In this document: in pieces, positions 42,445-50,441 of the stretch
How the letters are laid out: the number at the start of each line of letters is the position of its first letter
How positions within the stretch are numbered: the stretch's first letter is position 1
NCBI GenBank assembly: GCA_031553565.1
Contig: JAVBLK010000037.1
Coordinates: 1 to 64,000 of the forward strand
Reading direction: 5' to 3'
Source of the DNA: JAVBLK01 sp031553565
Lineage (GTDB): Bacteria > Bacillota > Clostridia > Christensenellales > DUVY01
DNA length: 64,000 nt
Notes under the pieces: generated by a model
What the model saw: only the letters and a program-made list of their open reading frames with translations
Database searches by the model: none
Told to the model about the DNA's origin: nothing
Translations under genes and position numbers: made by a program

Positions 42445-43746
42445 ATGAAACGCTTAATTGAGCAAGAGCTTTTGAAGTGGAAAAATAAGCCCGATAGAAA
42501 ACCGCTTATTGTTTACGGAGCAAGACAAGTCGGTAAAAGTTATACTCTCCTAGAGTTTGGTAAGGCGCATTATGCAAATGTTGCCTATTTCTTTTTTGAA
42601 AACAACAAAACCTTGCAGGCCGTCTTCGACAAAGGCGTAGGTCAAGTCCAAACGTTGTTTATGGAGCTATCACAGCTTATAGGACAAGCAATTGCCCCCG
42701 AGAGCACTCTTATTATCTTTGATGAGATTCAAGCTTGCCCGGCCGCAATTACGGCCTTAAAACGCATTCAGGAAACAACAAACGAATATCACGTGGCTTG
42801 CGCCGGAAGCCTCCTCGGCTTGGCGCTCTATCGGGATGCAAATTATTCATTCCCCGTCGGCAAAGTAGATATTCTGAATATGTATCCTATGAACTTTAAG
42901 GAATTTCTTATGGCTTCCAATCGGGAAAATCTTGCCGATATGATTGCCGAATGCTACGAGGCTGACAAAGAATTAACTCCGTCGATGCACGAACTGGCTC
43001 TCGAGCAATACCGCACATATCTTGCTGTCGGCGGTATGCCAGAATGTGTGTCGGAATATTTGAACCGAAACGACTTTAACTTCGTAAAGGCAAAGCAGCT
43101 CGCTATTTGTGAAATATACACCAACGATATGGTCAAGTATTGCACGCGGACTGAGGCGATGCGCAATATTGCCGCCTACAACAGCATCCCGGCGCAGCTC
43201 GCAAAGGAGAATAAGAAATTCCAATACAACCTAATTCAAAGCGGAGCGCGTGCAAAGGATTTTGAAAGCGCCCTGTTTTGGCTTGAGAAAGCTGGCCTGG
43301 TAATTAAGGTATCAAAGACCAACGAAGGCAAAATGCCGCTTGCCGGTTATGTTGACCTGCTTTCCTTCAAAATTTATTTCAGCGATGTCGGTTTATTCTC
43401 AGCAAAAAGCAATATATCCGCCGCCGCCATCTTGACCGGAAACTACGGCGGCGAGATAAAAGGCGCAATCACAGAAAACTATGTGGCCGAGGAACTCACG
43501 GCTAACGGATTACAGCCTTATTATTGGGAAAGCCAAGGCACTGCCGAATTGGATTTTACAATCCAATTGCGGGATAATATCGTCCCCATAGAAGCAAAGG
43601 CAAGCGTAAACACCAAGGCCAAGAGTTTGGACACCTTCCGCAAAAAATATAATATCGAAAAATCCATCCGCATTTCCGCAAAAAATTTCGGTTTTGAAAA
43701 CGGCATCAAGAGTATTCCCCTGTACGCCGTATGGTGTATAAGATAA
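42445..43746 (+). CDS. AAA-family ATPase with DUF4143 domain
   Basis: 433 residues. P-loop YGARQVGKSYT near 24-33, Walker B LIIFDEIQACP near 92-98, then sensor CAGSLLG, and the C-terminal DUF4143 region with a nuclease-like pattern (TAELDFTIQLRDNIVPIEAKAS: Asp...Glu-x-Lys). This large family of stand-alone ATPases is widespread, patchy and often horizontally moved; its function is not settled (toxin-antitoxin-like and defence roles have been proposed). Codon choice and AT content differ from the neighbouring GC-richer genes. GGGAGG 8 bases before the ATG. Alone, beside tRNA-Asn. Confidence 0.88.
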   Translation: MKRLIEQELLKWKNKPDRKPLIVYGARQVGKSYTLLEFGKAHYANVAYFFFENNKTLQAVFDKGVGQVQTLFMELSQLIGQAIAPESTLIIFDEIQACPAAITALKRIQETTNEYHVACAGSLLGLALYRDANYSFPVGKVDILNMYPMNFKEFLMASNRENLADMIAECYEADKELTPSMHELALEQYRTYLAVGGMPECVSEYLNRNDFNFVKAKQLAICEIYTNDMVKYCTRTEAMRNIAAYNSIPAQLAKENKKFQYNLIQSGARAKDFESALFWLEKAGLVIKVSKTNEGKMPLAGYVDLLSFKIYFSDVGLFSAKSNISAAAILTGNYGGEIKGAITENYVAEELTANGLQPYYWESQGTAELDFTIQLRDNIVPIEAKASVNTKAKSLDTFRKKYNIEKSIRISAKNFGFENGIKSIPLYAVWCIR

Positions 43747-43883
43747 TAAATACCAATGAACATTTATTATATATTTTAAGTAAGCAAAAGTAAAGTATAT
43801 GATCTTTTAGTTTACAATGCGGCGCAAAACGAGCTTTGATAGAAAAAGAAATGGAAAAAGTACTTTCAAAAAATGACATAAAA

Positions 43884-43915
43884 AAAGCCTTACAACATTG
43901 ATGCTGTAAGGCTTT
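43884..43915 (-). terminator. Terminator after tRNA-Asn
   Basis: Minus strand AAGCCTTACA pairs with TGTAAGGCTT around a 10-base loop, followed by TTTTTATG; it directly abuts the tRNA 3' end. Confidence 0.85.
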
Positions 43916-43990
43916 TGGCTCCTCAAGCTGGGTTTGAACCAGCGACCCTCCGGTTAACAGCCGGATGCTCTACCGCTGAGCTATTGAGGA
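43916..43990 (-). tRNA. tRNA-Asn (anticodon GTT)
   Basis: Cloverleaf on the minus strand: acceptor TCCTCAA/TTGAGGA, D arm GCTCAGCGGTAGAGC, anticodon stem CCGG/CCGG with loop CTGTTAA (anticodon GTT), T arm GCTGG-TTCAAAC-CCAGC, discriminator G and an encoded CCA (43916-43918). 75 bases. A terminator follows at once; no other tRNA nearby. Confidence 0.95.
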
Positions 43991-44165
43991 ATATCGGATG
44001 CCTTTTTTATCAGGGCTGCAAACCGCGACAATGCCGAAAAAAAGGTTACCGCGTTATTATATGCAAAAAAGTATTATATGTCAATCGATTTGAGTTGTTA
44101 GGAGTTGTCAAATTTGTGGAGATATCTTTTGGCGTCTTTTTGGCTTTGAACAGTCAACGACATAT

Positions 44166-44330
44166 AAAGGAATCGCTGAATAATTCGATATAATTTATAG
44201 CCGCGTCTTTTTTGCCTGAAAATGCCTTCTTAACTTAGCAAATAGTTCTACTATTTGCGTCATAAACAAGTCATTTCCAGGCTAAAAAATACTTGCTCTA
44301 AATTGATCTCATTTATTCATCGCTTCCTTA
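44166..44330 (-). repeat. R1 palindromic element, copy 4
   Basis: Ends AAAGGAATCGCTGAATAA and TTATTCATCGCTTCCTTA. Its sequence variant (GATCAATTT, GACGCGGCTA) matches copy 1, whereas copies 2, 3 and 5 share AGGTTAATTT or AGACGCCGCTG. So there are two subfamilies. Confidence 0.85.
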
Positions 44331-44333
44331 TGC

Positions 44334-44376
44334 CTAAAATTTTAACGCATAGCTCTGCTATGAGTTAAAATTTTTG
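44334..44376. repeat. Strong isolated hairpin
   Basis: AAAATTTTAAC, mismatch, CATAGC, TCT loop, GCTATG, mismatch, GTTAAAATTTTT. It reads as a terminator on the plus strand, but no plus-strand gene precedes it. It lies between two R1 copies in a 690-base gap without genes. Confidence 0.6.
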
Positions 44377-44522
44377 ACAGTTCTGCCCTCAAAAATCCAT
44401 CCAAAATCTTATTCTCCACAAAATTGTCCACTCCTGAGTTATTTTCGCGCCGCGGGAGAAAAAAGAAACGCTCCGGTTTCCAGCCGCTTGTTTTCCCGCG
44501 CCTGTATTTATCCATCGCTTCG

Positions 44523-44687
44523 TTAAATAAACGCTATATAAATGAGGTTAATTTAGAGTAAGTATTTTTAAGACAGAAAACGGCTTGTTTTTGCAGCAAA
44601 TAGTAGAACTATTTGCAAAAGAAGAAGATGTTTTCAGACAAAAAAGACGCCGCTGTAAATTATCCCAAATTGTTCAGTGTTTACTTA
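44523..44687 (+). repeat. R1 palindromic element, copy 5, overlapping the mgsA stop
   Basis: Ends TTAAATAAACGCTATATAAATG and TTGTTCAGTGTTTACTTAA; central hairpin GCAAATAGT-AGA-ACTATTTGC is perfect. The right terminal repeat contains the TAA stop of mgsA (44685-44687). Opposite orientation to copy 4, 192 bases away. Confidence 0.85.
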
Positions 44688-45068
44688 ACGTTGGTTTGCT
44701 ATAAAATCCAGAATATAGTCGGCGCTCCGTATGTTGGTGGCCAGCGGTACGTTGTGCACGTCGCACAGCCTTAACAGCGCGGACACGTCCGGCTCGTGCG
44801 GCTGCGCGGTCAGCGGGTCGCGCAAAAAGATCACAAGGTCTATCCCGCCGTCTGCTATGCGCGCGCCTATCTGCTGGTCGCCGCCCAGCGGGCCGGAGAG
44901 GAACCTGTGTATCTTCAGCCCCGTCGCCTCGGAAATAAGCTTTCCGGTGGTGCCGGTCGCAAACAGCTCTTTGTCCTTGAACGCGTCTAAATTATCAAGC
45001 ACCAGCTTTATGATATCCGATTTCTTTTTGTCGTGGGCAATCAGCGCGATTCTCTTTACTTTATTCAT
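44685..45068 (-). CDS. mgsA: Methylglyoxal synthase
   Basis: 127 residues, the usual compact size. IALIAHDKKK at the start, GTTG near 43-46 and SGPLGGDQQIGARIADGGIDLVIFLRDPL contain the phosphate-binding and catalytic Asp residues. Converts dihydroxyacetone phosphate to methylglyoxal, a bypass relieving sugar-phosphate stress. It overlaps the preceding DUF6483 gene by 8 bases, so the two are co-translated. Its stop codon comes from R1 copy 5, so the native 3' end may have been altered slightly by the insertion. Confidence 0.95.
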   Translation of the reverse strand: MNKVKRIALIAHDKKKSDIIKLVLDNLDAFKDKELFATGTTGKLISEATGLKIHRFLSGPLGGDQQIGARIADGGIDLVIFLRDPLTAQPHEPDVSALLRLCDVHNVPLATNIRSADYILDFIANQR

Positions 45069-45447
45069 CTTCTTCGATTATTTCCCTGTGCTTGGTGATC
45101 TTGATCAGAATTTTCGTCATATCCTGTACGCCCTGGGCGATCTCGCCGCGCGAATAGCCGCATTCCTCTAGCCTTGAGTCGCTCAGCTTATTCAGGCTCT
45201 CGTAAAACTCCAGCCCCACGTTGTAGATATCGATGGTCGGATAGATCTCCAGCTGCTCGAACAAAAGGTTTTCGCCCTCGTTGAACCTGCCCTTTTTTAT
45301 AAAGCTGTCCAAAATCGACGCAAGGTTCTCGGTCCCCATAGATTGCTGCACGATGATCTCGTTCTTTTTCGCCTGCTTGCCGCCGGTGAGGATCTTTGCC
45401 GCGATAGCCGCGGCGCCCTCGATCATCTGTTGTATGATATCGGCCAT
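45061..45447 (-). CDS. DUF6483-like helical protein
   Basis: 128 residues, entirely helical in appearance, no membrane segment. The pattern EGENLLFEQLEIYPTIDIYNVGLEFYESLNKLSDSRLEECGYSRGEIAQGVQDM resembles the DUF6483 family of Firmicutes, whose function is not known to me. It overlaps mgsA by 8 bases, which suggests a functional or at least regulatory link. GAGGT before the ATG. Confidence 0.7.
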   Translation of the reverse strand: MADIIQQMIEGAAAIAAKILTGGKQAKKNEIIVQQSMGTENLASILDSFIKKGRFNEGENLLFEQLEIYPTIDIYNVGLEFYESLNKLSDSRLEECGYSRGEIAQGVQDMTKILIKITKHREIIEEDE

Positions 45448-45613
45448 GATTACTTTTACCTCTTTAACCGCGCTTTAAAAAAATTTAAGGAGCGCAAGAC
45501 AGATTCTAACGCAAAACGCCGGGATTGTCAACCCGGCCGCGCTCTTACTGTAATTGGTTTATGTTCATATCACGCTTACGGAGCATCGTAAGAATCTTGC
45601 GTGCCCTCCACTG

Positions 45614-46102
45614 TCAGGATATATAGCCGATATACGCCTGCCGGAAAGCCGCTATCGAAAAGCGGCATTCGCGTTTTTTCCCCGATTCAAAAACAGCCTT
45701 TAATACGTATATATCGTCTTCGGGCGTATAGGTAAAGCCCGGCGGCGAGGAATACACGGCTATATATAGAACGCCGTCTGCCCCATCGATATACCGCGTT
45801 ATAAAAACAGGGATGTCCGCCCTGACGGCGGCTTTCCCGCACGTGATCGAAACGCTCTTAACTTTTCCGTATTCCGGTTTATAGGCGCAGTAGATTTCGG
45901 AAACGTGATGACTCGGCCCGACTATATTTACGGCTGCGGAAAACGAGCCTGCGCCCTTGCCGTATGCCACGCAATAGCCGCCCTCCGTCAGCCGGTACAC
46001 GCGCCAAGCGGAGGCTGCGCACGACGGAAAAAACGCGCACTGCGCCAATATCAGCGCGGCGGCAAAAACCGCCGCAAGCCTTTGTTTTGCGCTTTTATCC
46101 AT
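45614..46102 (-). CDS. Secreted protein of unknown function
   Basis: 162 residues with a Sec signal peptide (Lys/Arg start, hydrophobic 9-20, likely cleavage near CAASA-W) and a beta-rich mature part; Cys pairs in the mature chain could form disulfides. No family recognised. TGT-TAGAAT lies 7 bases before the ATG, so the transcript would have about a 1-base leader; AGGATC between them is a weak Shine-Dalgarno. Divergent from the hybrid kinase at 46214, with which it shares a 110-base promoter region. Confidence 0.7.
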   Translation of the reverse strand: MDKSAKQRLAAVFAAALILAQCAFFPSCAASAWRVYRLTEGGYCVAYGKGAGSFSAAVNIVGPSHHVSEIYCAYKPEYGKVKSVSITCGKAAVRADIPVFITRYIDGADGVLYIAVYSSPPGFTYTPEDDIYVLKAVFESGKKRECRFSIAAFRQAYIGYIS

Positions 46103-46200
46103 TGATCCTATTCTAACATAAAAATATGATATGCGGCAAAGAAATGAGTTGTTTAATACGCAGACCAGTATCAGAACCTAAAGAAAATTGGCAATATGTG

Positions 46201-46214
46201 TTATAATGTGAATA
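46201..46214 (+). promoter_or_regulatory. Extended -10 giving a leaderless kinase mRNA
   Basis: TGT then TATAAT (46202-46207), six bases, ATG at 46214: the predicted +1 is the A of the start codon. The arrangement repeats the fumarase promoter almost base for base (TGTGTTATAAT). Confidence 0.65.
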
Positions 46215-48943
46215 TGAAGTTCAAGAGTATAGCTTCACGGCTTATCGTTTCGGTGCTGCCAATAATCGCGGCATTTACGCTTATTTTTATTTTGCTGACT
46301 TATTTTGTGTCCAAACGGCAGATGGACGGCGCTGTAAACGATAAAATGCAGGAGAGCCTCAGCCTTGCGGACGCAGAGATCTCGGGCGTGCTTTCAGAGA
46401 GCGCGCGCGTTTCGCGGGACCTTGCCATATTCGCAAGCGCAAGCGGCGAACAGCGCGCGGAAACCGGCGATGACTTTGAAAACCGCAAGGCTTCCTCCGC
46501 AAGGTTTTTGGAAAGTATGATCTCCAGCTGCAAGAACGTTATGGGCGGCGGTATATGGTTTCAAAAGAATACTATGCCCGTTTCTTTCGGCGGCGTTAAA
46601 ACCGAATTCTACAGCCACTATGTCTACGGGGACGGCGCCGGCTGGCATTACGTGGACGACTATTCGGACGGCGGCACAAATAATTTCCACAGCGACGAAT
46701 GGTTTGTCGAGCCGCAGAACCGCGGCGCGCACTGGACTAACGTGTATTACGACCCTGTCGCGTGTATCGATATGATCACCGTCACATACGCTTTCTACTG
46801 CGACGAAGGGAATTTTTTGGGCGTGACCACGGCCGACATGTCCCTTGACGCGATACGTTCGATCACCTCCTCGCTGAAAATAGGCGCAACCGGCTCCGCT
46901 TTCCTCTTAGGCGCGGACGGGGAATACATATCCTTTTTCGAGCCGGGAAAGAGTCTGGACGACAAAATGCAGGACGACGGGGATGAAAACCTGTCTAAGG
47001 CCGGAAAATACCTTTCTGAGCATAAGGAAGGACAGCTGACGCTTAAACGCGGCAAGGTCAATAAACGCGTATATTTTAAGACCGTGGCCGGGACAGATTG
47101 GATTTTAGCCGTTGCAATAAACGAGAGCGAGATATCCAGTACGGCGTTAAATTCGATTCTTATCCTTATTATCGTCCCCGTCGCAGGACTTGCCCTCTCC
47201 GCAGTAAGCATCCTGTTCATGGCGCGGCGGCTCAAGCGCGTTACCGCCAAGGTCAATAACTTTGCCGAAACGGCAGCGGGCGGCGATTTCAGCCGGCGCA
47301 TACAGGTCACCGAGACCGACGAGTTCGGCACGATGGAACAGCGGCTGAATATGATGATAGCCAACATGCAGGCGATGAGCGACCATTCTGCAAAGATGCT
47401 GGAGCTGGCGCAGGCGGCAAGCCATTCCAAATCTGACTTCCTCTCGCGTATGAGCCACGAGATACGCACGCCTATGAACGCGGTCATCGGGATGACGCAG
47501 ATCGCGCAGAAGTCCTCCGACCCGGCCAAGATCGCCGAGTGCCTGAATAAGATCGACAGCGCCTCGCGCCATCTTTTGTCGCTTATAAACGATATCCTGG
47601 ATATGTCCAAGATCGAGGCAAACAAGCTAGAGCTTACCTTCGCGGAGTTCAGCTTAGAGAAAACACTTTCCAATATCTATAACTTTATCGCGGTAAGGAT
47701 CGAGGAGAAGCATCAGAAATTTACGCTCACGGCCGATAAAGCCGTCCCCCCCTGCCTTATCGGCGACGAGCTGCGCTTTTCGCAGGTCATCACAAACCTT
47801 TTGTCCAACGCCGTCAAATTTACGCCCGCCGGCGGCGAGATCGGCCTCGAGATTAAGCAGGTGTCCAAAGACGATAAATATGTAAACCTCTCGGTCGCCG
47901 TTTCCGACAACGGCATCGGAATGAACGCAGCGCAGCTTGAAAGGCTGTTCAGGCCGTTTGAACAGGCGGACTCCGGCACCTCCCGAAAGTACGGCGGCAC
48001 CGGCCTGGGGCTTGCGATATGCAAGAGTATTGTCGAGCTTGCCGGCGGCGAAATAAGCGCGGAAAGCCGTTCGGGTAAGGGCAGCCGCTTTACCTTTACC
48101 ATGAGGTTTTTGATAGGCGCGGAAAAGGAATCCCGGTCGGGCGCGTACGACCTGTCGAAATTGAAGGTAATGGCCGTGGACGACAATGCGGATACGGTGG
48201 AGTACTTGAAAAACCTGATGAGCGGCTCGGACATCCGGTGCGAGGGCGCCCGAAGCGGCCTGGACGCGCTGGAAAAAATCAGGCAGGCAATTGCCGCAAA
48301 CAGCCCCTTCGATATCGTGTTTTTGGATTACGTTATGCCCGGAATGGACGGACTGGAGGCCGCAAGAGCCATAAGGGCGCTGTCCTCCTCGACCCTGATC
48401 ATAATGATATCGGCGCACGACCTTACAAGCGTCAAACGCGATTTTGTAAATTTAGGCGTGGAAAAATTTCTGTTGAAGCCTTTCAGCCCCTCTGATATTT
48501 TCAACATTATCAGCAGCACCGCCGGCGGCATGGAAAAATGCCGGGTAGACACTGCGGCGAAAACCGAAAACTCTGACTTTTCAAAGTACCGCCTGCTGCT
48601 GTGCGAGGACGTCGAGATCAACCGCGAGATCGTCGCCGCCTTGCTGGAGGGCACCGGCGTCAACATCGACTATGCCGAAAACGGCAGTATCGGCGTGGAG
48701 AAATTCAAATCCGGCAGGAAATACGACCTTATTTTGATGGATCTGCAGATGCCGGAAATGGACGGCCTGACCGCGACAGAGCTGATCCGGCAAATCGACA
48801 AGGATATCCCTATACTCGCCATGACCGCGAACGCTTTTAAGGACGACATCGACCAATGTATAAACGCCGGTATGAACGGCCATATAGCAAAGCCTCTGGA
48901 CTATGAGGTGCTGATTGAAAACCTCAGAAAGTATCTGAAATAA
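46214..48943 (+). CDS. Hybrid sensor histidine kinase with two receiver domains
   Basis: 909 residues. Membrane helix about 8-34, external Cache-type sensor about 35-300 (with FHSDEWFVEPQNRGAHWTNVYYD and GATGSAFLLGADG typical of dCache), helix about 312-338, HAMP to about 390, HisKA with RMSHEIRTPMNAVIG (phospho-His near 414), HATPase with SNAVKFTP and GTGLGLAI, receiver 1 (Asp in FLDYVMPGMDG near 706), receiver 2 (Asp in LMDLQMPEMDG near 841). No PAS, no output domain. Start at 46214 rather than 46196 because the promoter -10 lies between. The C-terminal 500 residues closely parallel the 1249-residue kinase at 38388. Confidence 0.92.
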   Translation: MKFKSIASRLIVSVLPIIAAFTLIFILLTYFVSKRQMDGAVNDKMQESLSLADAEISGVLSESARVSRDLAIFASASGEQRAETGDDFENRKASSARFLESMISSCKNVMGGGIWFQKNTMPVSFGGVKTEFYSHYVYGDGAGWHYVDDYSDGGTNNFHSDEWFVEPQNRGAHWTNVYYDPVACIDMITVTYAFYCDEGNFLGVTTADMSLDAIRSITSSLKIGATGSAFLLGADGEYISFFEPGKSLDDKMQDDGDENLSKAGKYLSEHKEGQLTLKRGKVNKRVYFKTVAGTDWILAVAINESEISSTALNSILILIIVPVAGLALSAVSILFMARRLKRVTAKVNNFAETAAGGDFSRRIQVTETDEFGTMEQRLNMMIANMQAMSDHSAKMLELAQAASHSKSDFLSRMSHEIRTPMNAVIGMTQIAQKSSDPAKIAECLNKIDSASRHLLSLINDILDMSKIEANKLELTFAEFSLEKTLSNIYNFIAVRIEEKHQKFTLTADKAVPPCLIGDELRFSQVITNLLSNAVKFTPAGGEIGLEIKQVSKDDKYVNLSVAVSDNGIGMNAAQLERLFRPFEQADSGTSRKYGGTGLGLAICKSIVELAGGEISAESRSGKGSRFTFTMRFLIGAEKESRSGAYDLSKLKVMAVDDNADTVEYLKNLMSGSDIRCEGARSGLDALEKIRQAIAANSPFDIVFLDYVMPGMDGLEAARAIRALSSSTLIIMISAHDLTSVKRDFVNLGVEKFLLKPFSPSDIFNIISSTAGGMEKCRVDTAAKTENSDFSKYRLLLCEDVEINREIVAALLEGTGVNIDYAENGSIGVEKFKSGRKYDLILMDLQMPEMDGLTATELIRQIDKDIPILAMTANAFKDDIDQCINAGMNGHIAKPLDYEVLIENLRKYLK

Positions 48944-48952
48944 ACCGATTAT

Positions 48953-50317
48953 TTATCCGTCCACAATTAAGGTTTGCTGCGGCGGCTGCAATAAGTTGTC
49001 CGACGGAGTCAATTGCGGAGGAGGAGGAGGAGGCGGCGGAGGCGGCGGAGGCGGCGGAAGATATCCTTCTACGGTAAGGCCGTCCTGCGGCGCGTACCTG
49101 TCTTTCCTTATCTGCTCCTCTTTTATCAGCGTGCCGTCAAGGTAATACCTTAAATAACCCTTGGATTCCAGGCCGTTTTTCGGATAGCGTATGACTGCCG
49201 TCTCCCCCCTGTATCTGACCTTATCAATATATTTCCCCTCTTTATCGATAATCCTCTCGTCCTTTAAAAACGGTATCTCGCGCAAGGTTTCGCTGCGCCG
49301 TTCGATCCGGTATTCGTTTTTGCCGCCGTAAAACCGCACATACAGCCGCCCGTTTTCGCACCGGGTCCACACAAACACGGGAAAAAGCGTGTCGTTTCTG
49401 AATTTCATATCCTGATACGCGCTTACCGCCGCGTCAAAGGACGGCTGGACATACGCAACGGGCAGGCTGTGCTGGACGGCCGCGGTTATGGTCATCCCCG
49501 CGATAAGCGCGGCGTTATACAGCGTGGTGCTTGTCTGGCACACGCCCCCGCCTATCCCGTCCTCGAACTGGCCGTTCAGTATTATTTTGCCGGTCATAAA
49601 GCCGCGTGCCTCTGTCCTCGGCCCCACTATCTTGTTAAAGGATCCCTCCCCGCCCGGATCTATCCTCTTGCCGTTCCAAAACGACGCCGCAAGCTGTATG
49701 TTATGCTTCCTCTCCTCGCTGCTGCGGGAAAAGTCGGTGGAAAAGCTGCTCTTTAAACAGGTCCCCTTCGCCCTGTGTTCCGCCGTGATGTCGGTATATA
49801 CGGGCAGCGCGGAAAGCTTCAGCCTGATATCCGGCGCGGCGATAAACGCGTCAAGAAGCTTTGAATACAGCGCGTCACGGTCGATCCGGTACCCGGCGGC
49901 CTCGCGCGTTATTGAAAAGCTGACGGTTACGGGGTTGAAATATATTTCGGACGGGATCGGCGCTTTTTCGGCCTTCGCCGCAAACGCATCCAGTTTTCTA
50001 TCAAAACACGGCAGGATATAATTTATGACATGACAGGGGTCGTGCCCCTGCCTTTTGGCGCGCGCGGCAACAGCGGCCTTTTCGCGGTAGCCGGTCCCCC
50101 TGCGTTTCAGATCGCGCCGGGTCAGATGGTCCGCGTTGTGATACGTAAAATCGGCGTCCGAAAGCCGCAGCCTTGCGCCGCGGAAATTGAGCTCGATATT
50201 GAATTCGGAAACGCGGGAGGCGCATACGGTATTTCTGACGGGGGCGGCAAAAAACGCCGCCGCCGAAACAAAGATCATAATAAAAACGAAAACCCGCCGC
50301 TTATTAGCAGTATACAT
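48953..50317 (-). CDS. VanW-family protein with polyproline tail
   Basis: 454 residues. Membrane anchor about 10-28, a peptidoglycan-binding-like N-terminal region, then the VanW core: FNKIVGPRTEARGFMTGKIILNG, GGGVCQTSTTLYNAAL and HSLPVAYVQPSFDAAVS. VanW-like proteins are envelope proteins whose precise activity is unsettled. After a G5-like segment near 360-410 comes a run of 14 prolines encoded by CCG/CCT triplets, then a short tail. GATAAT ends 7 bases before the ATG, but the promoter is weak. It is convergent with the hybrid kinase (9 bases apart). Confidence 0.87.
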   Translation of the reverse strand: MYTANKRRVFVFIMIFVSAAAFFAAPVRNTVCASRVSEFNIELNFRGARLRLSDADFTYHNADHLTRRDLKRRGTGYREKAAVAARAKRQGHDPCHVINYILPCFDRKLDAFAAKAEKAPIPSEIYFNPVTVSFSITREAAGYRIDRDALYSKLLDAFIAAPDIRLKLSALPVYTDITAEHRAKGTCLKSSFSTDFSRSSEERKHNIQLAASFWNGKRIDPGGEGSFNKIVGPRTEARGFMTGKIILNGQFEDGIGGGVCQTSTTLYNAALIAGMTITAAVQHSLPVAYVQPSFDAAVSAYQDMKFRNDTLFPVFVWTRCENGRLYVRFYGGKNEYRIERRSETLREIPFLKDERIIDKEGKYIDKVRYRGETAVIRYPKNGLESKGYLRYYLDGTLIKEEQIRKDRYAPQDGLTVEGYLPPPPPPPPPPPPPPQLTPSDNLLQPPQQTLIVDG

Positions 50318-50350
50318 ATATGTTATTATCTGCGCGGCGGTAAAAAATAT

Positions 50351-50383
50351 TAGGTAAACGCTGATTAAATCGGATAAAATTTT
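50351..50383 (-). repeat. R1 fragment
   Basis: TAGGTAAACGCTGATTAAAT followed by CGGATAAAATTTT resembles the first 33 bases of R1 copy 3. The remainder is absent before the ATPase stop at 50442. Probably a truncated copy. Confidence 0.4.
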
Positions 50384-50441
50384 GCGGAAAACGATCCGAG
50401 GCTGCCTGAAGTTGAGCGATCGGAATGCGGGGGCGGCAGGG

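Noticed and set aside
44166..44687. Inverted R1 copies as ends of an insertion sequence
   Set aside because: The 192 bases between them contain no transposase or other ORF.
49020..49060. GGA/GGC triplet run as a minisatellite or CRISPR-like array
   Set aside because: It is simply the polyproline coding tract of the VanW protein.
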